58,555 nucleotides of DNA from Mesobacillus subterraneus (GTDB lineage: Bacteria > Bacillota > Bacilli > Bacillales > Cytobacillaceae). Position 1 is the stretch's first letter, and each line of letters opens with the position of its first letter. Positions 36,574 through 45,054 of this stretch are shown piece by piece. Location: the NCBI RefSeq assembly GCF_003937825.1, contig NZ_RSFW01000035.1, positions 1 through 58,555 of the forward strand, read 5' to 3'. The translations under genes and the position numbers were made by a program. The notes beneath the pieces were generated by a model. The model saw nothing but the letters and a program-made list of their open reading frames with translations, was not told where the DNA came from and did not search any database.

Positions 36574-38235
36574 TTGTACAATAATTTTTATAATGGCTGG
36601 AATAGCATCCTTGGCAAACTGCCAAATGTGCTGATTGCGCTCGCTGTCCTTCTGGTCGGATGGCTCGTCGCGAAACTGATTGAAAAGGCGGTTTACAAAG
36701 GGCTTCAGAAAACGAGCCTCGATAACAGGCTTTTCTCAAATATGAACAATAAGAAATATTCTGCAGAAAAAATTCTGAGCAAGATTGTCTATATTCTCAT
36801 TCTCGTATTTGTCTTCATCATGTTCCTGAATATTTTAGATTTATATATTCTGACTGAGCCGCTCGTTGGCATGATTTCAACGATCACCTCAGCAATCCCG
36901 AATATTTTAAAAGCAGGATTGATTCTGCTATTTGCCTGGCTGATCGCTTCTGGACTGAAATTCCTCATCCAGAAAGGCGGAAAGACACTTGGCGTCCATG
37001 AGAAACTGAGCAAGTACAAGCTGACGGACGACAACCAGCAGACGACGAACGCAGTCGACAAAGTGGCGAATATCGTTTTCTATCTCGTATTGCTGATGGC
37101 ATTGCCGGCTGTATTGTCTGCACTCAACCTGCGCGGCGTTTCTGAGCCGTTCGAAAATATGCTTCAGGGAATCCTGGCATTTATCCCTAAACTTTTCGCA
37201 GCCGCTATCATCTTACTAGTCGGTTACTTTGTAGCTAAAATCGTTCGCGATATTCTGACGAACTTTTTACAGAGCCTTGGAACGGAAAGATTGGTTGAAC
37301 GTTTTGGGCTGACCCGCTTATTTGATGGTACAAGCCTGTCCCGAGTGATCGGTACGGTTGCATTCGTCCTGATTTTGATTCCAACAGTCATCGCCGCTCT
37401 GGAGCGACTTGATGTCGAAGGGATTTCCGGTCCAGCCATCGCGATGCTGAACGATATCCTGACGATGATTCCAAACATCGCTGTTGCGATCATCCTTGTC
37501 ATGATTGGTCTGTGGCTAGGAAAATGGCTTAAGAACTTTACAGCTGATTTATTAAGAAGAATTGGTTTTGACTCATATTTTAAAGGTATGGGCATCGGCA
37601 CCGCAGCCAAGCGTCCGACCTCATTAAGCGTTTCTGATCTAGTCGGTTATATCGTCCAGGTCATCGTCGTCCTGTTGTTCGTAGCCGAAGCCTTGAACGT
37701 CGTGAACCTTGATTTCTTCGTCGACCTAGCAAGAGGCGTTATCGCATACTTGCCTCATGTTGTCGCTGCGCTTGTCATCCTAGGTGTTGGCCTGTGGCTC
37801 GGCGGAGTTGTGAAGAAGGTGCTCAGCAGCATTCTACGAGGGGAATCTTCAAACGTCCTGGCAACGATTGCGAAATATGCAATCATCACGATTTCAGTAT
37901 TCATGGCACTAGACCAGCTTGGGGTTGCTCCGGCAATCGTCAATGCCGCGTTCATCCTGACACTGGGCGGCTTGGCACTCGCATTCGGACTTGCCTTTGG
38001 TCTTGGCGGGAAGAACTTTGCTTCAAAATACCTGACCAAGCTCGATGAAAAAATCGAAAAGACAAGCATCGATCAAACTGCAGTCCAGCAGCAGAAAATG
38101 AAAAACAACAAGCCGGTGAATCCTGACCTGGCAACACCACCGAACATGAACAACCTGAATAATAACCCGATGGATCCGCGAAATGATAACGATCCTATGG
38201 ATCCTCGAAACGAAAATAACCCGTTGAATCCGTAA
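36574..38235 (+). CDS. Multi-repeat mechanosensitive-channel-like membrane protein
   Basis: A 553-residue protein with repeated pairs of helices of the type LPNVLIALAVLLVGWLVAKL, IPNILKAGLILLFAWLIASG, IPKLFAAAIILLVGYFVAKI and LPHVVAALVILGVGLWLGG, typical of the conserved TM-helix repeat (CmpX-like) group. It has an MscS-like glycine-rich final segment (LALAFGLAFGLGGKNFA). The C-terminus is low-complexity, with repeated DPMDPRN. TTG at 36574 has AAGGAG 8 nt upstream; GTG 36565 is too near. Channel activity is inferred only. Confidence 0.82.
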   Translation: MYNNFYNGWNSILGKLPNVLIALAVLLVGWLVAKLIEKAVYKGLQKTSLDNRLFSNMNNKKYSAEKILSKIVYILILVFVFIMFLNILDLYILTEPLVGMISTITSAIPNILKAGLILLFAWLIASGLKFLIQKGGKTLGVHEKLSKYKLTDDNQQTTNAVDKVANIVFYLVLLMALPAVLSALNLRGVSEPFENMLQGILAFIPKLFAAAIILLVGYFVAKIVRDILTNFLQSLGTERLVERFGLTRLFDGTSLSRVIGTVAFVLILIPTVIAALERLDVEGISGPAIAMLNDILTMIPNIAVAIILVMIGLWLGKWLKNFTADLLRRIGFDSYFKGMGIGTAAKRPTSLSVSDLVGYIVQVIVVLLFVAEALNVVNLDFFVDLARGVIAYLPHVVAALVILGVGLWLGGVVKKVLSSILRGESSNVLATIAKYAIITISVFMALDQLGVAPAIVNAAFILTLGGLALAFGLAFGLGGKNFASKYLTKLDEKIEKTSIDQTAVQQQKMKNNKPVNPDLATPPNMNNLNNNPMDPRNDNDPMDPRNENNPLNP

Positions 38236-38237
38236 AA

Positions 38238-38275
38238 AATAAAACACAGCTGCATACCCGGCAGCTGTGTTTTTA
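38238..38275 (+). terminator. Terminator of the channel-like gene
   Basis: AAAACACAGCTGC/GCAGCTGTGTTTTT stem-loop directly after the stop. Confidence 0.88.
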
Positions 38276-38281
38276 TGTATT

Positions 38282-38419
38282 TTAACTGAAATTATCGATG
38301 AAAAAAATGACGAGAAAAACGATGAAGGCATAAAAACTGATGTGCAGCAGTACGGTGGTGAAAAAATCCTTCAGTTTCTCAAACGAAAAAGGTTCACTCT
38401 TTCTTGTTCTTGCTCTCAT
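38282..38419 (-). CDS. Small membrane protein (45 residues)
   Basis: The ORF from ATG 38419 encodes a basic N-terminus (MRARTRKSEPF) followed by one strongly hydrophobic helix (ISFYAFIVFLVIFFI). AAGGAGG stands 11 nt upstream, which supports translation from here rather than from the longer frame beginning at 38482. I do not recognise the family. A tail-anchored or small regulatory membrane protein is possible. Confidence 0.5.
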   Translation of the reverse strand: MRARTRKSEPFSFEKLKDFFTTVLLHISFYAFIVFLVIFFIDNFS

Positions 38420-38547
38420 AGCCAGCCCGTCCTCCTTAGTAAAACTATCCATCCAGCCCAGTTTTTTCTTATAAATAATCATAGCATAATCTATTGATTT
38501 TGTGCCCTATAATTTAGGTTGAAAGTAATAGGAGCCATCCAAAGAAC

Positions 38548-38672
38548 AAAAAGCGCAAGCGCCTCGTTAAGCCCCGACAAGCGCTGTAGGGCCGATCAGT
38601 GAAGTCGTTCTTTGACTTCAGTGGGCGGATCGAAGCGACTCGAGGGGCTAGGCGCTGGAGCTGGATTAAGAA
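38548..38672. repeat. Dispersed palindromic repeat (REP-like element)
   Basis: About 120 bp beginning AAGCGCAAGCGCCTCG and ending GGCTAGGCGCTGGAGCTGG, with an internal hairpin GAAGTCGTTCTTTGACTTC. Ends and core are mutually complementary. Very similar elements are abundant in intergenic regions of many Bacillaceae. It carries no ORF. Confidence 0.75.
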
Positions 38673-38753
38673 AAATTCTTGGAGTTATCCACAACTCAAT
38701 AATTCTATAATTTCCTTAACAAAGAAAAAACCCTCTAAGAAGAGGGTTCTCTA

Positions 38754-39395
38754 TCATCTCTGGCCGTAGTTCTCGAATTTCTTCGCCAGTCTTGTCATTT
38801 CTTCTTCCGACAGCATGGTCGGCTCACCGATTGCTTTTGCCTGGTAGAAAATCTGGGCACTGAACTCGATTTCCTCGGCTACCGTAAAGGCTGTTTCAAT
38901 ATTATGGGCACCGGCAATCAAGCCATGGTTCGCGAGCAGCACCGCTCTCCTGTCAACCATGCCTTCAAACGCTTTTTCCGCAAGCTCTTTCGTGCCAAAC
39001 GTCGCGTATGGCGCGCAGCGCACATTCGGCCCGGCAAAAGCGACCAAATAGGTGATCGGTGGGATGTCCCACCCAAGCGTGGCAATGGTTTTCGCATATG
39101 GCGAATGCGTATGGACAAGCGCGTTCAGGTCCTCGCGGCGCTGGTAAAAAATCAAATGCATATCAAGTTCGCTTGATGGCTTCCTGCTCCCATCGACAAC
39201 CTCGCCTTGTAAGTTGATGATCACAACATCTTCAGGCTTCGTTTCAAAATAATCAATCCCGCTCGGACTGATGGCGACCAGCTCTTTTTCGCGGTTGAAG
39301 ATGCTGATATTCCCGCCAGTGCCTTTCGTCAGGCCGCTCGTGATGATTTTCTTGCCGTATTCTACGACTTTCATCCGTTCTTCCAGAAGCAACAT
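38754..39395 (-). CDS. Class II aldolase (fuculose/methylthioribulose-phosphate aldolase type)
   Basis: A 213-residue zinc aldolase: TSGLTKGTGGNISIF and SPSGIDYF for phosphate binding, SSELDMHLIFY, the zinc histidines in VHTHSPYAKTIA, and a third in LLANHGLIAGAHN. It lies 45 nt downstream of mtnK. Its neighbour suggests cleavage of 5-methylthioribulose- or 5-deoxyribulose-1-phosphate (DHAP shunt/DrdA-like) rather than fuculose metabolism. This is inference; fuculose-1-phosphate aldolase is the alternative. Confidence 0.85.
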   Translation of the reverse strand: MLLLEERMKVVEYGKKIITSGLTKGTGGNISIFNREKELVAISPSGIDYFETKPEDVVIINLQGEVVDGSRKPSSELDMHLIFYQRREDLNALVHTHSPYAKTIATLGWDIPPITYLVAFAGPNVRCAPYATFGTKELAEKAFEGMVDRRAVLLANHGLIAGAHNIETAFTVAEEIEFSAQIFYQAKAIGEPTMLSEEEMTRLAKKFENYGQR

Positions 39396-39440
39396 AATCT
39401 GCGCCTCTCTTTCTCTAAAATCTAGATCAGGAACGTCTTA

Positions 39441-40661
39441 TTATCGCATATTATGGCTAGAAGCTGAATTCTTTAATCCTTGTAAAAACTGTTCGCCTGT
39501 CCTGAAACCTTGTGCATTCAGGATGAACTCCTTCGCTGCAGACAAACAGGTTCTTTCTGCTTGTACGCGCTGCTGCTCATCGGCAATGGTCGTCAGGTCT
39601 TTCACCTTCGCCAAACCGGCAATACGGCGAATCAGCTCCATCCCGGTCACAGAAGCGGTATCCTGGAGGACGCTGTCCAAATACCATTGGTCGAAACCCT
39701 GCTCCTTCGCCATGATTTCTGTTACGTTTTCCTTCCAGCTTGCCAGGAATTTCACCTTAAAAAGGTCCACTGTCTCGACGATGGTGCTCTCCAGCCAGGA
39801 AACATACTTTTCGTCCGCATCGGTTACATAGGCACGTGACCAGGCAAACATCAGGTTGGCAATCACATTTCCGACATCATAGCCCATCGGACCATAGAAC
39901 GCGAATTCAGGATCGATCACCTTCGTCGAATCTTCCTTCACAAAAACCGAACCCGAATGCAGGTCACCGTGGACGAGCGCCTGAGCGTTAGTCATGAACG
40001 CGAACTTTAGTTTTGCCGCCTCAAAGCGCAGCCTGGCATCACCGTAAATATTTTCTTCAATCCATTCCTTGTTGGCCGGGAACAAATCGTTCCGGTTATT
40101 ATGGTCGGTAAAAGGTTCAGAGTATACGAGGTCCTCTGAAATTTCGCACAATTCAGGGTTGATATAATCCTGGACAAGCGCCTTCTTGGCCTTATGCTCC
40201 ATGACCACGTCAGAAGTCAGCAGCAGCGTATTGACCATGAACGTCGTCAGATCATCAGCAAGCTTCGGAAAAATCCGGCCTTCGTTCAATGCAGTACGGA
40301 GAATTGTATGATCAGATAAATCCTCCATCACACAGCAATTCATGACGTCATCGTACAAATACACATCAGGCACCAGCCCCTGTGCGAGTTCTCCTTCTAA
40401 CTTCAATACATTCGATTCGATCCGGATGCGGTTTGTTGAAAGCTTGAACTCATCTGAAATCCTTGCCGTATCGCCAGCCTGTTTAACGATCAGCGATTTG
40501 CCTGACTTTTCATCCACCACACGGAAAACGTAATTCAAATTCCCGTCGCCAATCTCAGCGCATGTTAAATCCGCATTCTCTGTAAAATAGTTCATCTTTG
40601 CTTTTACATATTGAACAACCTCATCGGCATTCATCAAAAAATAAGAATTAAAATCTGTCAT
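39441..40661 (-). CDS. mtnK: S-methyl-5-thioribose kinase
   Basis: A 406-residue kinase with an APH-like fold: [10 protein letters not shown], the catalytic [11 protein letters not shown] loop and [18 protein letters not shown]. It phosphorylates methylthioribose (or 5-deoxyribose) at C1 in methionine salvage. The start at 40661 has GGGG 10 nt upstream; the frame is open 10 codons further. No S-box (SAM) riboswitch is recognisable upstream, unlike B. subtilis, and the isomerase mtnA is not adjacent. Confidence 0.93.
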   Translation of the reverse strand: MTDFNSYFLMNADEVVQYVKAKMNYFTENADLTCAEIGDGNLNYVFRVVDEKSGKSLIVKQAGDTARISDEFKLSTNRIRIESNVLKLEGELAQGLVPDVYLYDDVMNCCVMEDLSDHTILRTALNEGRIFPKLADDLTTFMVNTLLLTSDVVMEHKAKKALVQDYINPELCEISEDLVYSEPFTDHNNRNDLFPANKEWIEENIYGDARLRFEAAKLKFAFMTNAQALVHGDLHSGSVFVKEDSTKVIDPEFAFYGPMGYDVGNVIANLMFAWSRAYVTDADEKYVSWLESTIVETVDLFKVKFLASWKENVTEIMAKEQGFDQWYLDSVLQDTASVTGMELIRRIAGLAKVKDLTTIADEQQRVQAERTCLSAAKEFILNAQGFRTGEQFLQGLKNSASSHNMR

Positions 40662-40806
40662 GATGGTTTGACCCCTTTCCCCAAAAAACAATTATAGAAA
40701 TCTTTTAAAAATTATTATAGCTTAAGATTGTATTTCGAGGGACTAAAAACTGCTTCCAAAACGAAAGAATCGTAGGAAATCTCGTTTTTCGTGCATGCGA
40801 TGGAGT

Positions 40807-41166
40807 GACTTCGGACATTTTCGCGGCTGCTCTCTCTCATTTTGTCCGAAGTGATGCTGACTTCGGACATTTTCACGACTGCTCTCTCTCATTTTGTCCG
40901 AAGTGGTGTTGACTTCGGACATTTTCGCGGCTGCTCTCTCTCATTTTGTCCGAAGTGATGCTGACTTCGGACATTTTCGCGGCTGCTCTCTCTCATTTTG
41001 TCCGAAGTGGTCCTGACTTCGGACATTTTCGCGGCTGCTCTCTCTCATTTTGTCCGAAGTGGTCCTAACTTCGGACATTTTCGCGGCTGCTCTCTCTCAT
41101 TTTGTCCGAAGTGGTCCTAACTTCGGACATTTTCGCGGCTGCTCTCTCTATTTTTGTCCGAAGTGG
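40807..41166. repeat. Array D: seven 52-bp tandem repeats with inverted ends
   Basis: Units start at 40807, 40859, 40911, 40963, 41015, 41067 and 41119. Each holds ACTTCGGACATTTTCGCGG, then CTGCTCTCTCTCATTT, then TGTCCGAAGT. The 10-bp arms ACTTCGGACA/TGTCCGAAGT can pair within a unit (26-nt loop) or between units across a loop of about 6-7 nt (such as GATGCTG). It sits upstream of mtnK in the 590-bp gap before the kinase gene. The remaining gap shows no gene. Confidence 0.95.
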
Positions 41167-41283
41167 ATCGTATGTTTTCCCTTAAACCCTTTTGACATAA
41201 AAAATTCCACAGCACTAGGTACTGTGGTGGTCACATTTATCGTTTCATAGCTCTTTTAATATCCAATCACTTAGCTCCATATA

Positions 41284-42519
41284 TCACCCGAATGGCAGCA
41301 GGATGGTGAAGGTAGTGCCTTTCCCTTCTTCACTGTCGACGAGGATCCTGCCTCTCATTCTCTGAATGATATCGTAGGAAATCATCATTCCGAGTCCTGT
41401 GCCTTTTTCTTTTGTAGAGTAATAGGGGTGGCCAAGGCGATCGAGCTGCTCCTGGTTCATTCCGACTCCTTCATCCCTGAATTGGACTTTTACATAATCC
41501 CTGTCCAGCTTGGCGATGATGTACATACTTCCGCCGCCGGGCATGGATTCAATGCCATTTTTGAGGATATTGATAAACACCTGCCTGATTTCATGGGCAT
41601 CACCTTTGACGCAAAGGTTCTTGTCGATTCCTTCCACCAATTCCGTATTGGCAAGATGGGAGTAGGATCTCATGAAATCTACGGTTTCTTTTAAAAGGCC
41701 GCTTAAATTAACTTTCGCCATGCTGCCGGTATTCGGCTTGGCCAGCGATAAAAAATTATCGATGATCGTCTGGGTCCTATCGAGTTCTTGAAGAGAGATA
41801 GAGATGAACATATTCTGATTATCGTTTAAGTTTCTTTCTCCCTGCAGCACCTGCATGAATCCTCTGATGGTGGTCATCGGGTTGCGTATTTCATGGGCAA
41901 CCGAAGCAGCCAGCTGGCTGATGGCTGAGAATTTTTCAGCCTTGTGCAGTTCATGCATCATTTTCAGCTGCAGGTTTGTCATTTCGATGATATAAATCGA
42001 CACGGATAATGCAACGAAAGAAACGACTGAAAAGACGAGCAAATAGAGATAATCCTGGCCATTTCCGGAATTGATCATTGCCGCTAGTCTTGTGGAGGTA
42101 ATCAATGCATAAACGAAGAGCCCGAGGGCAATTTTTTTATTGATTGTAGTGTCTTTATATATTCTTTCAATCGAGATAAACAAAATCAAAATGACGGTGT
42201 AATTTACTGCAGTGACCGGAAGCCTCTCAATGCCCACAAGGCTCTGCAGTAAAAGGAGAACAGCGACCAGCAAAAAGCCATCGGTCCTGCTTAAATAAAA
42301 GAAGGCAATGAAGACAGGAATCAGCTTCAAATCAAATTGAATTCCGCCATCAAACCTGACAGGCAGCGCCATCGTCAGCAATAGAGTAGCTAAAATAGCA
42401 GCTTTGAAAACCTGCTTCTTGTAAATCGAACGCTTCTGCATCCAGAGAAAGTTATACATGAAGCCGAGCGATAATATTATCGAAAAATGCAGGATCAAAT
42501 CTTTAGTGAACTCTATCAT
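41284..42519 (-). CDS. Orphan KinB-like sensor histidine kinase
   Basis: A 411-residue kinase. The N-terminal 200 residues contain about six membrane helices (LytS/5TM-type), followed by the dimerisation region SVAHEIRNPMTTIRGFMQVL (H-box) and a HATPase with NILKNGIESMPGGG, DEGVGM and GTGLGMMISYDI. No response regulator is adjacent. The organisation resembles KinB, which feeds the sporulation phosphorelay through Spo0F. The signal is unknown. GGGGG lies 7 nt before the ATG. Confidence 0.87.
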   Translation of the reverse strand: MIEFTKDLILHFSIILSLGFMYNFLWMQKRSIYKKQVFKAAILATLLLTMALPVRFDGGIQFDLKLIPVFIAFFYLSRTDGFLLVAVLLLLQSLVGIERLPVTAVNYTVILILFISIERIYKDTTINKKIALGLFVYALITSTRLAAMINSGNGQDYLYLLVFSVVSFVALSVSIYIIEMTNLQLKMMHELHKAEKFSAISQLAASVAHEIRNPMTTIRGFMQVLQGERNLNDNQNMFISISLQELDRTQTIIDNFLSLAKPNTGSMAKVNLSGLLKETVDFMRSYSHLANTELVEGIDKNLCVKGDAHEIRQVFINILKNGIESMPGGGSMYIIAKLDRDYVKVQFRDEGVGMNQEQLDRLGHPYYSTKEKGTGLGMMISYDIIQRMRGRILVDSEEGKGTTFTILLPFG

Positions 42520-42675
42520 TTTGCTTCCCCCAGGGGTACCAGAATTATGAAGATCTACCTAAGTTTTATTATCTACTGTCTGTTTCAATTCTTCAATGGA
42601 AAATTCAGATTTTTCAAAGATCCTGTTAATCGTTTACAATTGCATATTTTTGTACGGCAAACGAAAAACATATGC

Positions 42676-42741
42676 TATAATGAAAACAACCATTGCTTTA
42701 CCGCAATAAAACCCCATTCAGACGAGTGGGGTTTTTTATTG
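42676..42741 (+). ncRNA. Possible short RNA: TATAAT box followed by a strong terminator
   Basis: A perfect TATAAT at 42676-42681 lies about 30 nt before a strong hairpin (AACCCCA/TGGGGTT with a T-run at 42709-42741). The spacer has no ORF. A transcript of about 50 nt is suggested. The -35 region is weak (TTGTAC is 20 nt upstream), so this is tentative. Confidence 0.3.
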
Positions 42742-42760
42742 TGATCTTTATTTTATGCAA

Positions 42761-42796
42761 TAAAAAAACAAGCCCTGATCACTCAGAGCTTGTTTG
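42761..42796 (-). terminator. Terminator of the cold shock gene
   Basis: Minus-strand AAACAAGCTCTGA/TCAGGGCTTGTTT (one mismatch) with T-run, after the csp stop. Confidence 0.88.
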
Positions 42797-42813
42797 TATG
42801 TGCTAATTCGTTA

Positions 42814-43014
42814 TTATAGTTTTGTAACGTTAGCTGCTTGTGGTCCACGAGCGCCTTGTTCTACGTCGAAAGAAACTTCTTGACCTTCTTCAAGAGTTTT
42901 GAAGCCTTCGCCTTGGATCGCTGAGAAGTGTACGAATACGTCCTCTCCACCTTCACGCTCGATGAAGCCGAAACCTTTTTCTGCGTTGAACCATTTTACT
43001 TTACCGTTTTCCAT
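42814..43014 (-). CDS. cspD: Cold shock protein (CspB/CspD type)
   Basis: A 66-residue cold shock domain starting [19 protein letters not shown], with RNP1 KGFGFIE and RNP2 DVFVHFSAI. It binds single-stranded RNA and DNA as a chaperone. AGGAGG is 7 nt before the ATG. The leader contains a GTGTG/CACAC hairpin just before the ribosome binding site and the long untranslated region usual for csp genes. The particular paralogue (B, C or D) is a guess. Confidence 0.92.
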   Translation of the reverse strand: MENGKVKWFNAEKGFGFIEREGGEDVFVHFSAIQGEGFKTLEEGQEVSFDVEQGARGPQAANVTKL

Positions 43015-43328
43015 TTTTGTTGCCTCCTAGTGTGATATCCACACAATTTGTTACTATTCTTGCTCTCAGTGATATCCAGGCGAATCAAGCAGTGCATGTT
43101 CTTCCCTTACATACCGAACAAAAATAATTCTTCCTAAGAATAACAGAAATGATATCAGAGTGCAAGCGTTATGGCATTTGGCAAATATAGGCCAATCCTG
43201 CTTTTTTAAAAAATTTCGCGATGGATGCGCCACTCCTGGAGCTCAGGAAATTGTATTGGTGCAGGGCGAGACGGGTTATATAAGGCGAAACTGTGATATA
43301 ATGAATACAAATGAAAGGGCGTGGGTAA

Positions 43329-43502
43329 TTGAAAAGCGCAAGCAACCTTTATAAAGCAGGACAGTCGGTCAATATCAAAGAAACCGGGGAAACTGTGACG
43401 ATCACAAAGTCCCAGTACGTAAAAAACATGAAGCGGTATTCCTATACCGTAAAAGAATATCCAAGCACCTTCTATTTTGAGGAAGAACTGGAGAAAAACT
43501 AG
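43329..43502 (+). CDS. Small conserved protein (57 residues)
   Basis: A TTG-started ORF giving MKSASNLYKAGQSVNIKETG and ending YPSTFYFEEELEKN. The fold is likely a small beta-barrel (SH3-like), judging by alternating polar and hydrophobic residues. It has a purine-rich AAAGGGCGTGGG upstream, a TATAAT box at about 43296, and a terminator immediately downstream, so it forms a complete small transcription unit. Similar hypothetical proteins occur in Bacillaceae; no function known to me. Confidence 0.72.
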   Translation: MKSASNLYKAGQSVNIKETGETVTITKSQYVKNMKRYSYTVKEYPSTFYFEEELEKN

Positions 43503-43536
43503 AGCACGGGGTACGGTCCCTCTGCTCTTTTTTTAT
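43500..43536 (+). terminator. Terminator of the 57-residue protein gene
   Basis: AGAGCA/TGCTCT outer stem and GGG/CCC inner stem around TACGGT, then seven T. The loop shares CGGTCCCTCTG with the hairpin at 35565. The remaining 300 bp before the next gene shows nothing recognisable. Confidence 0.85.
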
Positions 43537-43852
43537 GGTTTCCAAGGTCCGTATTGGAAAAAGTCTGTAAACTCGGATGTGCTTTCGAAATAACCGTTCA
43601 GTTTTAAAAGCCTACCTCCTCCGCTGGGCCTACTTCCCCATCTCTTGTGTCACTATAAAGGTGGCTCCTGGATTTCCGCTTAAATTAATTACTTTTTTCC
43701 TATCTAACCCTTTTTTTCAACTTTTAAACTCTATCCTATTTACTTATTTCGCAGCTCGAAATTTGTCTGAAAAATAGGCAGCATACTCTATTAAATGTAG
43801 TTTAAAAATTCAGTAAAATGATTGAGAAACTAGTTTTATAGGAGGAATGATG

Positions 43853-44917
43853 ATGAATTTGAAAAAGAAGGTTCTTTCCGTCTCTTTATCAAGCATGATG
43901 GCTCTGGGTGCGGTGACTGCGGTGGCCCTGCCTGCAGGTGCTGTTGGCAATGGCCCGAGTGCCGGAAATGGTTCTGTACAAACTTCGATCTTGCATACAT
44001 ATGAAAGCTTAGTAGAATACCTGAATACTCAGGATGCCAAACAGGACGCTATGGAACTGGAAGTGATCGGCCAGACCGTCAAGGGCCGCGATATTTACAT
44101 GGCGAAGTACGTCTCAAACCCTGAGAACCCGACAATCCTGTTCTTGACGCAACAGCATGGGAACGAGCAGCTGACGACAGAAGGCGCTCTTGAGTTCATC
44201 AAGCACCTAGGCACTTCGAAAACAAAGGGAGTCCTTGATAACGTCAACATCCTGGTCATCCCGATGCTGAACGCGGACGGAGCCATGGGCGATGTCGACT
44301 TCTCCCTCGAAGACTACCATGCTGACGGAGACCGCCACCTGACACGCTATAATGCAAACTATGTTGACTTGAACCGCGAGCATGACAAGGCAACAAGCGA
44401 GATGGAACCAGAGGCACGCGCCCTTCATGAAAATGTGTTTGAAAAGTACCAAATCGACTATATGATTGACTTACATCACCAGGGAACACTCAGCGAGACG
44501 GAAGGCGAGCTCGTTTCCGGCTCCATCCTTCACCCGACGAACCCTGACGTGAAGCCTGATGTCCTTGAAGGCTCCAAAAAGCTTGGCGCCGTGGTGTATA
44601 ACGCTCTTGAAAGCAAGGGTTGGGGCCATATCGGCAAATACCGTGGCGGGGACGGTGAAAACATCGGCCGTAACGGAGCGGCTGTCCGCTATGATATTTC
44701 GACTCTGCTATTCGAAATGCGCGGCATGTCCGACCATTTCATCGAGTCCTATGCACTTGGACAGAAGAGCAACGGCTACTTGATCAAGCAAACCATCACT
44801 ACCCTTGATTCAACAGTACGCGCAATTGCTGATGGATCCATTGAAACAGCAGACACAAGCTTCTGGGATACCCTCCCTTACCAGACGAACAGACAAAACG
44901 AAGAAGCAGACGAATAA
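43853..44917 (+). CDS. Secreted M14-family zinc carboxypeptidase
   Basis: A 354-residue protein with a signal peptide (MNLKKKVLSVSLSSMMALG, cleavage near AGA). The M14 zinc ligands are in TQQHGNEQLTTEGA (HxxE) and MIDLHHQGT; NADGAM, DLNREHDKAT and the catalytic glutamate LLFEMRG are also present. It should trim C-terminal residues or gamma-glutamyl bonds outside the cell. GGAGG precedes three tandem ATG codons; 43853 has the best spacing. Confidence 0.88.
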   Translation: MNLKKKVLSVSLSSMMALGAVTAVALPAGAVGNGPSAGNGSVQTSILHTYESLVEYLNTQDAKQDAMELEVIGQTVKGRDIYMAKYVSNPENPTILFLTQQHGNEQLTTEGALEFIKHLGTSKTKGVLDNVNILVIPMLNADGAMGDVDFSLEDYHADGDRHLTRYNANYVDLNREHDKATSEMEPEARALHENVFEKYQIDYMIDLHHQGTLSETEGELVSGSILHPTNPDVKPDVLEGSKKLGAVVYNALESKGWGHIGKYRGGDGENIGRNGAAVRYDISTLLFEMRGMSDHFIESYALGQKSNGYLIKQTITTLDSTVRAIADGSIETADTSFWDTLPYQTNRQNEEADE

Positions 44918-44924
44918 ACATATC

Positions 44925-44962
44925 AGCAGTGTGATTCCCTGGCGGATCACACTGCTTTTTTG
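44925..44962 (+). terminator. Terminator of the M14 gene
   Basis: AGCAGTGTGAT/ATCACACTGCT stem followed by six T. Confidence 0.9.
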
Positions 44963-45054
44963 TGGTCATTTTCAAGGACACGACATTTATCGTATATAAA
45001 ATACCTGGCCTCTTTTCGTATGCTTGGATTATAAACACTTAAGGAGGCATGCCG

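Noticed and set aside
40692-40806. S-box (SAM) riboswitch upstream of mtnK
   Set aside because: I looked for the conserved S-box core and its terminator in the minus-strand leader and did not find them; the 52-bp array begins instead.
40807-41166. CRISPR array
   Set aside because: The repeats are regular, but the intervals between the conserved parts are only about 6 nt and nearly identical; there are no unique spacers and no cas genes.
43577-43777. 66-residue plus-strand ORF before the M14 gene
   Set aside because: No ribosome binding site, composition typical of AT-rich noncoding DNA, no recognisable motif.
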